Of a DNA stretch of 64,000 bases, positions 1-9,321 are shown one piece after another. The DNA comes from Donghicola tyrosinivorans (GTDB lineage Bacteria > Pseudomonadota > Alphaproteobacteria > Rhodobacterales > Rhodobacteraceae): positions 1 to 64,000 of the forward strand of contig NZ_PVTQ01000006.1 of NCBI RefSeq assembly GCF_003003355.1, in the 5' to 3' direction. The notes beneath the pieces are model-generated. The model did not search any database and was not told the DNA's origin. It saw only the letters and a list, made by a program, of their open reading frames with translations. The position numbers and the translations under genes were made by a program. Positions within the stretch are counted from its first letter, which is position 1. Each line of letters opens with the position of its first letter.

Positions 1-33
1 TCTTTCATGTAAATCCAGTTCTGTGTGGGCCAT
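1..33 (-). CDS. 5' end of a gene leaving the window, possibly an IS30-type transposase
   Basis: Only the first 11 codons (MAHTELDLHER) are inside the window. They start at an ATG whose A is at base 33 and are preceded on the minus strand by a good AGGAGA ribosome-binding site at about 38-47. The HTEL-LxER opening resembles N-termini of IS30-family transposases (helix-turn-helix region), but 11 residues cannot prove a family. If correct, the window begins at the edge of an insertion sequence whose terminal repeat would lie within the next 100 bases. Confidence 0.35.
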   Translation of the reverse strand, partial: MAHTELDLHER

Positions 34-424
34 GTCCGGTCTCCTTGCTTTTCAGCAAGATAGAGAGTGTGTCGCAACGCAGATTAGAATGTGCCGGCGC
101 TACACGGGCAATACTTATAATGCAGGTTATGTTAAACAAGAACTGCTCTGTATGAGGATATTTTTCTGATGACATGGAAGTGTCAGGTGGTCTACGCGGC
201 TCTTCCGGTTTTCATGCCTTGTTGCATTGCTCGTATAGCGTGAAAAGTTCGTGCGAATTATCACTTTTCCGGATACAATGATGTCACTAAGCAGAATTTG
301 TCGTATTTTTTAAATCGAACGGATGCACCACAAAGATCCGTGTTCTTCTAAGCGTTCGCTTCGTATGTTCTTTTCCGCAAAGCTCTTGTAAATTGCTTTG
401 GACTGTTACCCCTCGAAAGACCCT
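34..424. other. intergenic region upstream of the rhamnose operon
   Basis: About 390 bases between the outgoing minus-strand gene and rfbC. It should hold the promoter of the rfbCBDA operon and perhaps an insertion-sequence end. I see no convincing coding sequence, tRNA or clear promoter motif. The open frame extends upstream of rfbC to a TTG at 398 but lacks a ribosome-binding site there. Confidence 0.5.
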
Positions 425-991
425 ATGCCTGAAATAACCCCTCTTTCCATGCCGGGCCTGACGCTGATACAGCCGCGTCGGTTTGGTGATCACCGTGGTT
501 TCTTCTCTGAGACCTGGAACCGTAAAGCCTTGCTTGATGCCGGAATCGATATTGATTTCGTGCAGGACAATCATTCGCTTTCTGCAACCGTTGGCACGGT
601 GCGTGGTCTGCATTTTCAGGCGCCGCCCGATGCGCAGGCTAAGCTGGTGCGCTGCGGTCGCGGCCGGATTTATGATGTGGCGGTGGATATTCGCAAAGGC
701 AGCCCGACCTATGGCCAGTGGTACGGCGTCGAGCTGAGCTTTGAGAATGGCACACAGCTGTTGATCCCTGAAGGTTTCCTGCACGGGTTCATGACTCTCG
801 AGCCTGATAGCGAGATCATCTACAAATGTTCCGACTATTATGCGCCGCAATCGGATGGCGCTGTGCGTTGGGATAGCTGCGGGATCGAGTGGCCGCTGGA
901 AGGGATCACGCCGGTCCTTTCGGAAAAAGATGCGGCGGCCCCTGCCCTTGCCGATTTTGATAGCCCCTTTGACTACACGGATTTGAAATGA
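425..991 (+). CDS. rfbC: dTDP-4-dehydrorhamnose 3,5-epimerase
   Basis: Cytoplasmic epimerase acting on dTDP-4-keto-6-deoxyglucose, third step of dTDP-L-rhamnose synthesis. The 188-residue length and the cupin-fold signature are typical: [10 protein letters not shown] near the start, QDNHS, RGLHFQ carrying the catalytic His, [18 protein letters not shown], and IPEGFLHGF in the second half. I chose the ATG at 425 (MPEITP) over a TTG at 398. The stop overlaps the next start by four bases (ATGA), so the gene is translationally coupled to rfbB. It is first gene of rfbC-B-D-A. Family identity is certain from the sequence; use for the local polysaccharide is inferred from context. Confidence 0.95.
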   Translation: MPEITPLSMPGLTLIQPRRFGDHRGFFSETWNRKALLDAGIDIDFVQDNHSLSATVGTVRGLHFQAPPDAQAKLVRCGRGRIYDVAVDIRKGSPTYGQWYGVELSFENGTQLLIPEGFLHGFMTLEPDSEIIYKCSDYYAPQSDGAVRWDSCGIEWPLEGITPVLSEKDAAAPALADFDSPFDYTDLK

Positions 992-2037
992 AACTGCTTA
1001 TTACTGGTGGCGCGGGCTTTATCGGCTCGGCTGTTGTGCGTCTTGCGATTGCCCGTGGTCATGAGGTCGTTAACCTTGATGCCCTGACCTATGCAGCGTG
1101 CCTTGAGAATGTGGCTTCGGTCTCTGGCAGTGACAAATACGCCTTCGAGCATGTAGATATTCGCGATCGCGCCGCATTGGACGCGGTTTTTACCAAGCAT
1201 AAGCCTGACGCGGTGATGCATTTGGCTGCGGAAAGCCACGTGGACCGGTCCATCGACGGTCCTGCGGATTTTATCGAAACCAACGTCACTGGCACCTTTA
1301 ACATGCTGGAGGCTGCGCGCAGTTATTGGGTGCAGGCGGGCAAGCCCGAGGGGTTCCGGTTCCACCATATCTCGACCGATGAGGTCTTTGGCTCGTTGCC
1401 CAATGATCCCGAGGTCAAGTTCACCGAGGACACGCCTTACGATCCGCGCAGCCCTTATTCGTCGTCGAAGGCCAGCAGTGATCACCTGGTTCGCGCCTGG
1501 CACGAGACCTACGGACTGCCGGTGGTGCTGACCAATTGTTCGAATAATTATGGTCCCTTCCACTTCCCTGAAAAGCTGGTTCCGGTCATCATTCTGAACG
1601 CGCTGGCGGGCAAGCCTCTGCCGATCTACGGCAATGGCGCAAACATCCGCGACTGGTTGTTCGTTGAAGATCACGCAGATGCGCTGCTCTTGGTGCTGGA
1701 AAAGGGCGAATTTGGTCGCAGCTATAACATCGGCGGCGAGAATGAGCGGACTAACCTTGAACTGGTCAAAACCCTTTGTGCCATTCTGGATGAGAAGCGG
1801 CCCAAGGAAAGTGGCTCTTACGCGGATCAGATCACCTTTGTGGCGGACCGCCCGGGCCATGATGCCCGCTATGCCATTGATCCTACACGTATTCGCACCG
1901 AACTTGGCTGGCGCCCCAGCGTAACGGTCGAGGAAGGTCTGGAACGGACGGTAGATTGGTATTTGGACAATCAGCCTTGGTGGCAGGCGTTGCTGGACCG
2001 TAAAGGCGTGGGCGAACGTCTGGGGACCAAGGCATGA
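988..2037 (+). CDS. rfbB: dTDP-glucose 4,6-dehydratase
   Basis: Extended short-chain dehydrogenase that converts dTDP-glucose to dTDP-4-keto-6-deoxyglucose with bound NAD. Visible features are the N-terminal Rossmann motif GGAGFIGS (residues 7-14), [11 protein letters not shown], the active-site STDEVFGSL stretch, the catalytic SPYSSSKA (Tyr-x3-Lys) and [15 protein letters not shown]. Its 349 residues match the family. It overlaps rfbC and rfbD by four bases each, so all four genes should be made from one message. Confidence 0.96.
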   Translation: MKLLITGGAGFIGSAVVRLAIARGHEVVNLDALTYAACLENVASVSGSDKYAFEHVDIRDRAALDAVFTKHKPDAVMHLAAESHVDRSIDGPADFIETNVTGTFNMLEAARSYWVQAGKPEGFRFHHISTDEVFGSLPNDPEVKFTEDTPYDPRSPYSSSKASSDHLVRAWHETYGLPVVLTNCSNNYGPFHFPEKLVPVIILNALAGKPLPIYGNGANIRDWLFVEDHADALLLVLEKGEFGRSYNIGGENERTNLELVKTLCAILDEKRPKESGSYADQITFVADRPGHDARYAIDPTRIRTELGWRPSVTVEEGLERTVDWYLDNQPWWQALLDRKGVGERLGTKA

Positions 2038-2885
2038 GCGTTCTGATCTTTGGCTCTTCCGGTCAGGTGGCGACAGAATTGGGGCGATATGCTCCGGATG
2101 CCACTTTTCTGGATCGCGCAGCCTGTGATCTGAGCGATCCGGGCAATTGTGTTGATGCGATCCTCTATCACAAGCCCCGCGCGGTGATAAATGCGGCGGC
2201 CTATACGGCCGTCGACAAAGCGGAAAGCGAAGAGGAACTTGCGACCCTGATCAATGGCGCAGCGCCCACACAGATGGCGCGCACCTGCGAAGGGCTGAAG
2301 ATCCCGCTCGTCCATATCTCGACCGATTATGTCTTTGATGGCACGGGCGATGCAGCCCGTCTGCCGAACGAGGCGACGGCCCCCGTGAACGCCTATGGCC
2401 GCAGCAAACTTGTGGGCGAAGACGGCATCCGCGACAGCGGTTGTGTCCATGCGATCATGCGGACCTCTTGGGTCTTTTCCTCTCATGGTAACAACTTCGT
2501 CAAAACCATGCTGCGCCTGTCCGAAACCCGTGACAGCCTGAATGTGGTCGGTGATCAGATCGGTGGCCCCACCCCTGCCCGTGCGATTGCTTATGCGGCG
2601 AACGCCATGGCCGAAGCACTGATTGCTGACCCGACCCGCACCGGAACTTATCATTTTGCCGGACAGCCTGATGCCTCTTGGGCTGACTTTGCCCGCGAGA
2701 TTTTCCGTCAGGCCGGTCGCAGTGTCACAGTGAATGACATCCCCACGACCGATTTCCCGACACCAGCGAAACGGCCGCTGAACTCGCGCATGAACTGCGA
2801 AAGTCTTAAGAATTTTACACTGGTCCGTCCCGATTGGAAGGCGGCCCTTACTAACGTTTTGAAAGAATTGGAGGTCATCGAATGA
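2034..2885 (+). CDS. rfbD: dTDP-4-dehydrorhamnose reductase
   Basis: NAD(P)H-dependent reductase performing the last step to dTDP-L-rhamnose. The protein has 283 residues with the N-terminal nucleotide-binding stretch [11 protein letters not shown], the family landmark [24 protein letters not shown], and the catalytic YGRSKLVGE (Tyr-x3-Lys). Start and stop both overlap the neighbouring genes by four bases. The C-terminal half carries the usual sugar-binding RPLNSRM element. Confidence 0.95.
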   Translation: MSVLIFGSSGQVATELGRYAPDATFLDRAACDLSDPGNCVDAILYHKPRAVINAAAYTAVDKAESEEELATLINGAAPTQMARTCEGLKIPLVHISTDYVFDGTGDAARLPNEATAPVNAYGRSKLVGEDGIRDSGCVHAIMRTSWVFSSHGNNFVKTMLRLSETRDSLNVVGDQIGGPTPARAIAYAANAMAEALIADPTRTGTYHFAGQPDASWADFAREIFRQAGRSVTVNDIPTTDFPTPAKRPLNSRMNCESLKNFTLVRPDWKAALTNVLKELEVIE

Positions 2886-3757
2886 CCCAGCGCAAAGGCA
2901 TTATCCTTGCGGGCGGCTCTGGTACCCGCCTTTATCCCCTGACCCTTGCGGTCTCGAAACAGCTGATGCCGGTTTATGATAAACCGATGATTTACTATCC
3001 GCTGTCCGTTCTGATGCTGGCCGGAATCCGAGAGATCTGCATCATTACCACCCCTGCGGACCAGTCCCAGTTCAAACGCCTTCTGGGCGATGGCAGCCAG
3101 TGGGGTATCAGTCTGGAATACATCACCCAACCCTCGCCCGATGGTCTGGCACAAGCCTACCTGCTGGCCGAGGATTTTCTGGCCGGGGCGCCTTCGGCGA
3201 TGGTTCTGGGTGACAATATCTTCTTCGGTCACGGCCTGCCGGAAATGCTGGCGTCGGCGGATGCGAAAGAGGTGGGCGGCACGGTCTTTGGCTATCACGT
3301 CTCTGACCCCGAGCGCTACGGCGTGGTCAAATTCGACGAGGACGGTCAGGTGCTGGAGATCATCGAAAAGCCTGAAGTGCCTCCGTCGAACTATGCGGTC
3401 ACCGGTCTTTACTTCCTTGATGGCGAGGCGCCTGCCCGCGCCCGCGAAGTCAAACCCTCGCCCCGTGGCGAGTTGGAGATTGTGACCCTGCTGGAAAGCT
3501 ATCTGCATGACGGCACCCTCTCGGTCGAGCGGATGGGCCGCGGCTACGCATGGCTGGACACCGGCACCCACGGCAGCCTGCTGGACGCTGGCAATTTTGT
3601 CCGGACCCTGTCGGTCCGTCAGGGCATGCAGTCCGGCTGCCCCGAAGAGATCAGCTATTCCAAGGGCTGGATCGGTGATGATCTGATGACGGAGCATGCG
3701 AAAACCTTCGGTAAAACCGAATACGGTAAGTACCTGAAGAGCCTTATGAAAAAGTAA
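2882..3757 (+). CDS. rfbA: glucose-1-phosphate thymidylyltransferase
   Basis: Nucleotidyltransferase joining dTTP and glucose-1-phosphate, the committed first step to dTDP-rhamnose. The N-terminal pyrophosphorylase signature GGSGTRLYPLT is at residues 10-20, followed by KQLMPVYDKPMIYYPLS, LGDNIFFGHG (metal-binding Asp) and EKPEVPPSNYAVTGLYF. The 291-residue length is normal. It is the last gene of the four-gene operon; the next gene is 134 bases away behind a strong hairpin. Confidence 0.96.
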   Translation: MTQRKGIILAGGSGTRLYPLTLAVSKQLMPVYDKPMIYYPLSVLMLAGIREICIITTPADQSQFKRLLGDGSQWGISLEYITQPSPDGLAQAYLLAEDFLAGAPSAMVLGDNIFFGHGLPEMLASADAKEVGGTVFGYHVSDPERYGVVKFDEDGQVLEIIEKPEVPPSNYAVTGLYFLDGEAPARAREVKPSPRGELEIVTLLESYLHDGTLSVERMGRGYAWLDTGTHGSLLDAGNFVRTLSVRQGMQSGCPEEISYSKGWIGDDLMTEHAKTFGKTEYGKYLKSLMKK

Positions 3758-3847
3758 ATACCTTAGAGGTGTTCTGAGAATTTAATTCACCCCTGGGTGT
3801 AAATTTCAGAAATTTGTAAGGATTTGTTAAGTAAGGCAGGCGAAATT

Positions 3848-3889
3848 ATTACCCGGATCGATTAACGTTCTTGTTAACCTCCGGGTAAT
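3848..3889 (+). promoter_or_regulatory. two-tier inverted repeat abutting the sugar-transferase start codon
   Basis: Perfect 10-base arms ATTACCCGGA (3848-3857) and TCCGGGTAAT (3880-3889) enclose a second stem TTAAC (3862-3866)/GTTAA (3873-3877) with a six-base loop. The right outer arm ends two bases before the ATG at 3892, and no Shine-Dalgarno sequence is visible outside the structure. As RNA it would hide the initiation region; as DNA it could be an operator or rfbA terminator. No T-run follows, so simple termination is less likely. Confidence 0.6.
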
Positions 3890-3891
3890 TT

Positions 3892-4563
3892 ATGAGTGAA
3901 CAAACTTGGCATGAGAACCATGCATGCGCAGAATTCAAGACCTCTCGAAATCGAAGGTGTTTTTACGCGCAGAATTTGAAGCGACTGCTTGATGTGGTAC
4001 TGGCAGGGGCTGCCGTTGTCATTCTGTCACCGCTCTTTGTGATCCTGTGGCTTGTGACACGACTGGATGGCGGCCCAAGCCTTTTCTGTCAGCAGCGTGT
4101 GGGCCGAAGCGGAAAGATATTCCGGTGTTTAAAATTCCGCACGATGGTCGTTGATGCCGAAGACAGGCTTGCCACCTATCTGGCAAAGCACCCGCAAATA
4201 GCGGAGGAATGGGCGCGTCACCAGAAATTGAAAAGTGACCCGCGGATCACTGTGGTCGGGCGTTTTCTCAGAAAAAGCTCATTGGATGAGTTGCCGCAGC
4301 TTTTTAACGTTTTGCGGGGCGATATGAGTCTTGTTGGACCGCGGCCCTTCATGCCGGAACAAGCTGAAATCTATTTGGGTCAGGCGTATTACAAGCTTCG
4401 GCCCGGGTTGACGGGATACTGGCAAATTTCTGACAGACATCACAGCGAATTTGGTGAACGGGCGCGCTTCGACGACAAATATTTCAATGAAATCGGCTTT
4501 CGCACAGATTTTCGCATCCTGGTGAAAACAATTCGGGTGGTTTTACAAGCAGGCGGATGTTGA
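3892..4563 (+). CDS. ExoY-type initiating sugar-phosphate transferase
   Basis: Bacterial sugar transferase family: moves a hexose-1-phosphate from a nucleotide sugar to undecaprenyl phosphate on the inner face of the inner membrane, starting repeat-unit assembly. The 223 residues show one hydrophobic segment at about 30-52, then [43 protein letters not shown] and [11 protein letters not shown], all family hallmarks. It is single-TM and short like ExoY, not long like WbaP. A paralogue with the same layout and a similar Gly-Cys C-terminus is at 20612. The start is supported only by the frame; a hairpin occupies the usual ribosome-binding-site position. Confidence 0.9.
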   Translation: MSEQTWHENHACAEFKTSRNRRCFYAQNLKRLLDVVLAGAAVVILSPLFVILWLVTRLDGGPSLFCQQRVGRSGKIFRCLKFRTMVVDAEDRLATYLAKHPQIAEEWARHQKLKSDPRITVVGRFLRKSSLDELPQLFNVLRGDMSLVGPRPFMPEQAEIYLGQAYYKLRPGLTGYWQISDRHHSEFGERARFDDKYFNEIGFRTDFRILVKTIRVVLQAGGC

Positions 4564-4670
4564 CCGATCTACCCCCGAACGTCGGCAATCTAATACCAAT
4601 CGGCTTAAATACTCACGATTGCGCCATTGCATAGATCTCTTATTCGGTATTCATAGGGAGGGCACGATGT

Positions 4671-4925
4671 TTGCATTTTCCTAGCCTCTGGACCGAAATG
4701 TTTATTGCCTATCTCATCGCAGCCAACATCCTTGCCGCGTTTGTTACGCTTTTCTATGCGTTGACGCAGGATGGCTTTTGGGTCGGGGTTGTCGTCTATA
4801 TTGCGACTGCAAACATCGCGACCGTGGCATTGCCGATTTTGATGTGCGAGGACTGCTACAGGCGCATTATAGATATGGTCCTTTTCCGACGGGGAAAGTT
4901 GGTGCGCGCCCGGATCGAGGACTAA
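4671..4925 (+). CDS. small putative membrane protein
   Basis: An 84-residue frame with a TTG start at 4671 placed nine bases after a strong AGGGAGG ribosome-binding site (4655-4661); an internal ATG at 4698 is the alternative start. It has two hydrophobic segments (about residues 11-30 and 36-57), a CEDC motif and a basic C-terminus, suggesting a two-pass inner-membrane protein. It converges with the flippase gene, overlapping its stop by four bases. An ATG at 4667 in another frame would give only five codons. Family not recognised; existence is moderately supported. Confidence 0.45.
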   Translation: MHFPSLWTEMFIAYLIAANILAAFVTLFYALTQDGFWVGVVVYIATANIATVALPILMCEDCYRRIIDMVLFRRGKLVRARIED

Positions 4926-6376
4926 CTCCGGCGGCGCGCGTTCTTCAAGGCACTCAGCAACGACATGCTACGGCGCCGGTCAATGATCAGGGCTGCCAAG
5001 GGATAGATGATCAAGCCGCTTCCGATTCCGAGGATCAAACGTAGCACTTCTGACGAGTCTGGAATTTGTAGCACGCCTATTACTCCGGCTGCCATCACGG
5101 CGCCGCAAAGTGCAGGTCGGCAGACGGCGGAAATGACTTTCCACAAGTTCAAGTCAATGGTGCGGCCGGTATAGATCGTGAAAATCGGCACTAAGATCAT
5201 TGACATACCCAAACGGGTCAGGACGACAGCCACCAGCCCGAAACGGGCAGCAAAGATGATGGCCAATGTCGTCAGAGCCATAGAAAAGATGCTCCACCAG
5301 AACTGGAAACGCACATGACCTTTTGCCACGATAACGCTGACGTTCAGGTCACTTAGCACTGAAACCAAGGCCCACAGGGACAGGCCGCCGATGACCGGAA
5401 CGATCGGGTCCCAGTTCGGACCAAGGACCACGCGCACCATCGGCTCGGCAATCGCAAGCAGGCCGAAACAAATCGGGGACATGACGAAAAACAAGGCGTG
5501 CGCGGTATCAACATAGGCGCGGGAGGCGCGATCGTTGTCGTCTTTCATTTTCGAAAACACCGGCATCATCATCTTTTGGACGACCTGAACGATGGTCCGG
5601 ACGGGCGTACCGACAATTTGCTGGCCCATGGTAAAATACCCGAGCGCCGTCACAGACAAGAGGCCTGCAAGGATGGGGCGTTCCAGATTGGCACCAAGAT
5701 AGGTGACCATAGCTCCGAGGGAGGCCCAAACCCCGATGTGCAACAGGGGCGCAAGCGCATCGAGACTGAAGTAAAACTTGGGCCGCCAGCGCGCCTCAAG
5801 GATCAGAACGCCCGTGCTGACCGCGGAAATTGCCGCCATCTGTGCGACAAGCGCACCCACGCCATAGCCCAATAACACCAGTCCCACCGCGACGACCGCG
5901 CCAGCCACTGTGCCGAGAATCTCCGACATTGCGAGTGCACGGAATTTCAGCGCCCGCTCCAGCAGGCAGGCAGAGGTGCTTTGCAAACCCACCAACGCAA
6001 AAATCGGGGTCGCCCATCGAAGCGGCTCGGTCAGGCCGGGGGCGCCGAACGCAATGCTGATCTGCGGTGCGAACACATAGCAAAGCGATGTCAGCGCGAT
6101 TCCCAGACCAAGGTTGAACCAGAAGGCGCTCGAACTTTCGAATTCGTTAACTGTGTCTTTGCGTATAATCGCCAATCGTGTTCCGAAGTCACCGAATGTT
6201 TGCGCAAGACCGGTCATGAAAATGATCAGGCCTGCCAAGCCGAAGGCCTCGGGCGGCAAAAAGCGCGACATGATAGATAGGGTTACAAGTGCCGACACGC
6301 TGCGCAGGATTTTTGCGCCGGTCAGCCAGCCGACACCGCGGATGGCGGTGGACTTGAGGGCTTGTGGCTGGCTCAT
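4922..6376 (-). CDS. Wzx-like polysaccharide flippase
   Basis: Polytopic inner-membrane protein of the MATE-like polysaccharide exporter class (oligosaccharide flippase family), expected to flip lipid-linked repeat units to the periplasm. After the chosen start (MSQPQALKSTAIRGVGW) it shows the typical amphipathic opening helix, then about 12-14 hydrophobic segments, with FGDFGTRLAIIR and the SVTALGYFTMGQQIV region resembling the family. The frame stays open upstream to 6580, but that extension is not membrane-like and I exclude it; an ATG at 6385 is also possible. It is transcribed against the flanking genes. Confidence 0.85.
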   Translation of the reverse strand: MSQPQALKSTAIRGVGWLTGAKILRSVSALVTLSIMSRFLPPEAFGLAGLIIFMTGLAQTFGDFGTRLAIIRKDTVNEFESSSAFWFNLGLGIALTSLCYVFAPQISIAFGAPGLTEPLRWATPIFALVGLQSTSACLLERALKFRALAMSEILGTVAGAVVAVGLVLLGYGVGALVAQMAAISAVSTGVLILEARWRPKFYFSLDALAPLLHIGVWASLGAMVTYLGANLERPILAGLLSVTALGYFTMGQQIVGTPVRTIVQVVQKMMMPVFSKMKDDNDRASRAYVDTAHALFFVMSPICFGLLAIAEPMVRVVLGPNWDPIVPVIGGLSLWALVSVLSDLNVSVIVAKGHVRFQFWWSIFSMALTTLAIIFAARFGLVAVVLTRLGMSMILVPIFTIYTGRTIDLNLWKVISAVCRPALCGAVMAAGVIGVLQIPDSSEVLRLILGIGSGLIIYPLAALIIDRRRSMSLLSALKNARRRS

Positions 6377-6727
6377 GAGAGCCATCTCGGAAGGAAATGC
6401 ACTGAATACCTTGGAAAAATCGGGGCGTAAGAAAAACGCGTACGGGGAAAAAACATCAAAATCAGTCAGTAAAAACGGGCATCTTTCGTGAACACCGTAC
6501 AAAGGGCTGGTGGGGAAAGGAATAGAATTTTCCCCTAAAGGTTGAAAAAGTTTACCCCAAAATGACGCGTCCGTAAGCAATACACACCTTAGAGAACCAT
6601 GCTCTTACCCCATACATACCAAAACCCTCAGCACGGTCTCCGTTCTTAACCGTTTGCGTAAGTGAATTGTTAGTCAGTGCGCTATATATCTAAGTCATCG
6701 CCCTGAAACGTGACCCTTAGGTGAGAC
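6377..6727. other. intergenic region between divergent flippase and hypothetical gene
   Basis: About 350 bases that should carry two divergent promoters. The minus-strand flippase frame continues open through 6580 but is rejected as coding upstream of 6385. The only clear signal is the AGGTGAG ribosome-binding site for the plus-strand gene just before 6728. No RNA gene or repeat is seen. Confidence 0.4.
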
Positions 6728-7198
6728 ATGAGCCAGAACCGCAATACCCTCGCGCTCGCACATCGCCTCGAGCAAGAACTGGAAATTCTATCCGCGACAG
6801 AAATGATGTCTGCGGAAGAGATTGCAAAAGCGCCCGTGCTGGATGCTTGGTCCATCGCACAAGGCGACGGGTCGGATGTGCGTCTATATGGCGTTCTGCG
6901 GAAAGGACCCGGCTATCCGCCCGAACTTGGTTTGACAGGGCGGGTCCTGCACATTGATCTGAACCAGAACTGCGCCTTCACACGGACTGGCGTGTATCGG
7001 CTTGGTGCGCAGCAAAAGACCTGTTCGGATACGGCGTCTGACGCAAAGAATACTTCGGTTACGAAGATTCAGAGTGCTTTGGAGCAGTATCAGCGCGATC
7101 TTAAAGCAGCCCATCGTTTCATGGATGAGCTGCTGACAGGACAAAAGAGCCAAGCCCACGGGGCGTCGGGGCTAGGTTTGCGCAAAGCGCTTCACTAA
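6728..7198 (+). CDS. uncharacterised conserved-looking cytoplasmic protein
   Basis: A 156-residue soluble protein with a good ribosome-binding site (AGGTGAG) four bases before the ATG. The core around residues 38-95 (APVLDAWSIA, LTGRVLHIDLNQNCAFTRTG, VYRLG) looks like a compact beta-rich domain seen in uncharacterised Rhodobacterales proteins ending in a YRLG motif; I cannot assign a function. The last 40 residues are helical and charged. It converges with the split glycosyltransferase pair, eight bases away. No signal peptide or membrane segment is visible. Confidence 0.7.
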   Translation: MSQNRNTLALAHRLEQELEILSATEMMSAEEIAKAPVLDAWSIAQGDGSDVRLYGVLRKGPGYPPELGLTGRVLHIDLNQNCAFTRTGVYRLGAQQKTCSDTASDAKNTSVTKIQSALEQYQRDLKAAHRFMDELLTGQKSQAHGASGLGLRKALH

Positions 7199-7205
7199 GA
7201 ACGGA

Positions 7206-7670
7206 TCAAGACAGTAGCTTCGCGATGTGAGCGATCAGATGTTCACGCGCGGGGCTCATCGCCTCTGTAGCTGGTGAAAGATCAGACGCCAACAGATCCG
7301 CAAGCGCGTCAGTTTCCCAAGCCACATAGATTCCCTGGCTTCCCTCTACCTGACGGGCGGTGGCCATCTGATGGTCGTTACGATGCTCGTCCAGCGCATG
7401 GCGTCGCGGCACGATGATCAAGGGCTTGCCAAATTTCCGAGCGGACAGGATCGAGCCGATCCCCGCGTGGGACACCACCACCCTTGCTCGATTGAAAAGA
7501 TCAGAGAATTCCGCCGGTTGCAGTGATCTCATCTCTTGCATAGCCGAGCGGTTTGCCGTGGCTTCGCCAGTTTGGGCGATCACGTCCTCCGAGGTGCTGG
7601 CCGCTAAGGCGTTCAGTGCGTCCATGAGGCGGGGAAATGGTAACTGTGTGCCCACGGTTGCGAAGATCAT
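7206..7670 (-). CDS. Alg13/PssE-like glycosyltransferase catalytic subunit
   Basis: A 154-residue protein matching the C-terminal half of GT-B family 28 glycosyltransferases. It opens with MIFATVGTQLPFPRLMDAL, then has the sugar-nucleotide-binding stretch VVVSHAGIGSILSARKFGKPLIIVPRRHALDEHRNDHQ split over residues 63-101. Such proteins work with an Alg14/PssD membrane partner, which is exactly the upstream gene; start and partner stop overlap by four bases (ATGA). Together they should add the second sugar of a lipid-linked repeat on the cytoplasmic membrane face. Donor and acceptor are unknown. Confidence 0.85.
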   Translation of the reverse strand: MIFATVGTQLPFPRLMDALNALAASTSEDVIAQTGEATANRSAMQEMRSLQPAEFSDLFNRARVVVSHAGIGSILSARKFGKPLIIVPRRHALDEHRNDHQMATARQVEGSQGIYVAWETDALADLLASDLSPATEAMSPAREHLIAHIAKLLS

Positions 7671-8116
7671 AGCACCGCCCCCGCATATTCAGCACCTTCT
7701 GCCTGTGCCACATGTTGCCATTGGGATAACCAATGGTGGGCAAAGCGTTTGGCAAGTTTGCCGGACATGGACATTTCTTCAGCATTGGCAACGCTGTCGA
7801 TCCAGATCGTCTTGGCACCTAGCATGCGTCCCAGTGCCAACGCGATCACGCCTGGCAGCGCGCCTGTACTGATCACGGCATCAGGGCGAAAGCGCAGCAA
7901 TTGCCAACTAAGTTGCAGAGTGCAGATCACGATCCCGATCAGGTCATTGCGGTTGCAGTCACGCAAGATTCGCGCTGGATGCGCATCGAACTGTTCCGGT
8001 AACCCGTCGAGTGTGGTCAGAAACAGTGTCTGATGTCCTGAAAAGCTGTCCCTGAGCAGCATCATCTGCTGCCAATGTCCCCCGGCCGAGGCGACTGCCA
8101 GAACTCGTTTACCCAT
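7667..8116 (-). CDS. Alg14/PssD-like glycosyltransferase membrane subunit
   Basis: A 149-residue partner of the downstream Alg13-like subunit. It opens with MGKRVLAVASAGGHWQQMMLL, the N-terminal GT-B glycine loop (ASAGGHWQQ), has a hydrophobic membrane-associating helix near residues 64-82 and PDAVISTGALPGVIAL, all typical of Alg14/PssD. I chose the ATG at 8116, which has a GAAGGG ribosome-binding site, over an upstream ATG at 8179 without one. The gene pair is on the opposite strand to the next glycosyltransferase, so it has its own promoter in 8117-8271. Confidence 0.85.
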   Translation of the reverse strand: MGKRVLAVASAGGHWQQMMLLRDSFSGHQTLFLTTLDGLPEQFDAHPARILRDCNRNDLIGIVICTLQLSWQLLRFRPDAVISTGALPGVIALALGRMLGAKTIWIDSVANAEEMSMSGKLAKRFAHHWLSQWQHVAQAEGAEYAGAVL

Positions 8117-8271
8117 AACAAACCCTTCACTTTGCAACAGCAGCATAGTCTGGCGCCTCACGCAGGCACCAGACTGCATTCAAATTAATTTTTGCTTAAT
8201 TCCTATCGACTATGCTGGGGAAGACAAGATAAACTACCTATGATTGTGTTAGTTATTGCAAGTTGGTTTTT

Positions 8272-9216
8272 ATGACGCGCGCCCAACCCGAACTCACCGT
8301 CATTATTGTGAGCTATAATACCAAACAGCTGACCTTGGCTTGTCTTGAAACGCTGTACCGCAACACCCACCGCACGGATTTTGACGTTGTGGTGATTGAT
8401 AATGCATCGCCCGATGGGTCTGCCGAAGCGATTGCACAAGCATTTCCGCAGGTGACTCTGATCGCCTCTGATGAAAATTTGGGCTTTGCTGCCGCGAATA
8501 ATCTGATCGCGCAACAGGCGGCGTCAGAGTGGTTGCTGTTGTTGAACCCCGACACGGAGGTTCACGAAAATGCTGTCGATAACCTGCTTGCGTTTGCCAA
8601 AGCCCATCCAGAGGCCGGCATTACCGGCGGGCGCACTGTGTTTCCGGATGGCTCGTTGAATGCTCTTTCCTGTCTGAACCGGATCACCCCGTGGTCGGCA
8701 TTTTGTATGGCGACGGGGATGACGACCATCTTCCGGAACAGCTCGTTTTTTAACCCGGAAAATATGGGAAGTTGGAAGCGGGACAGCGTGCGGCAGGTCG
8801 ATATCGTGGTTGGATGCTTTTTGATGATCCGGCGTGAGCTTTGGCAGGAATTGGGCGGTTTTGATCTGAAGTTCTTTATGTACGGCGAAGAGGCGGATTT
8901 GTGTCTGCGCGCCGCCAAGCTGGGGTATCAGCCCATGGTCACGCCGGATGCACAGATCATGCATTTGGTCGGAGCCTCATCCAACAAGGCGGCCCGCAAG
9001 ATCGCGATGGTTGCCAAGGGGCGGACAACTTTGATCCGTGACCACTGGCCGAAATGGCAGGTGCCCGCAGGGGTCGCTTTGATGTGGCTATGGGGTGCGC
9101 TTCGCATCACCGGTGCGCGCGTGCTGTCCCTTCGCGGCGGCGACAAGGGCCGTGCCACCCGCGAAAAATGGGAAAGCATCTGGCAAGCCCGGCGCGAATG
9201 GCTGTCTGGGTATTAA
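8272..9216 (+). CDS. family-2 glycosyltransferase, rhamnosyltransferase-like
   Basis: GT-A fold transferase of 314 residues: ELTVIIVSYNT at the N-terminus, VVIDNASPDGS, the ENLGFAAANN motif, LLLNPDTE (DxD-type metal site), and GCFLMIRRELWQELGGFDLKFFMYGEEADLCLR. This arrangement is shared with WbbL-type rhamnosyltransferases, and a dTDP-rhamnose operon lies upstream, so a rhamnosyl donor is a reasonable inference. A C-terminal hydrophobic patch (about 258-278) may bind the membrane. The ATG at 8272 is preferred to a TTG at 8263; no strong ribosome-binding site is visible. Confidence 0.85.
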   Translation: MTRAQPELTVIIVSYNTKQLTLACLETLYRNTHRTDFDVVVIDNASPDGSAEAIAQAFPQVTLIASDENLGFAAANNLIAQQAASEWLLLLNPDTEVHENAVDNLLAFAKAHPEAGITGGRTVFPDGSLNALSCLNRITPWSAFCMATGMTTIFRNSSFFNPENMGSWKRDSVRQVDIVVGCFLMIRRELWQELGGFDLKFFMYGEEADLCLRAAKLGYQPMVTPDAQIMHLVGASSNKAARKIAMVAKGRTTLIRDHWPKWQVPAGVALMWLWGALRITGARVLSLRGGDKGRATREKWESIWQARREWLSGY

Positions 9217-9321
9217 GCCGGTTAGAAAGCTCATGTTTGCCGAAAATGCAAACTTGAAAAAACAACTTTAAGCAGTTTTGGTCAGGGCAACAGGACCAAA
9301 ATCCGAAAGGCAGACGCCAGC

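Noticed and set aside
6386-6580. N-terminal extension of the flippase
   Set aside because: The residues are hydrophilic and unlike the family; the usual amphipathic opening begins at MSQPQALKST.
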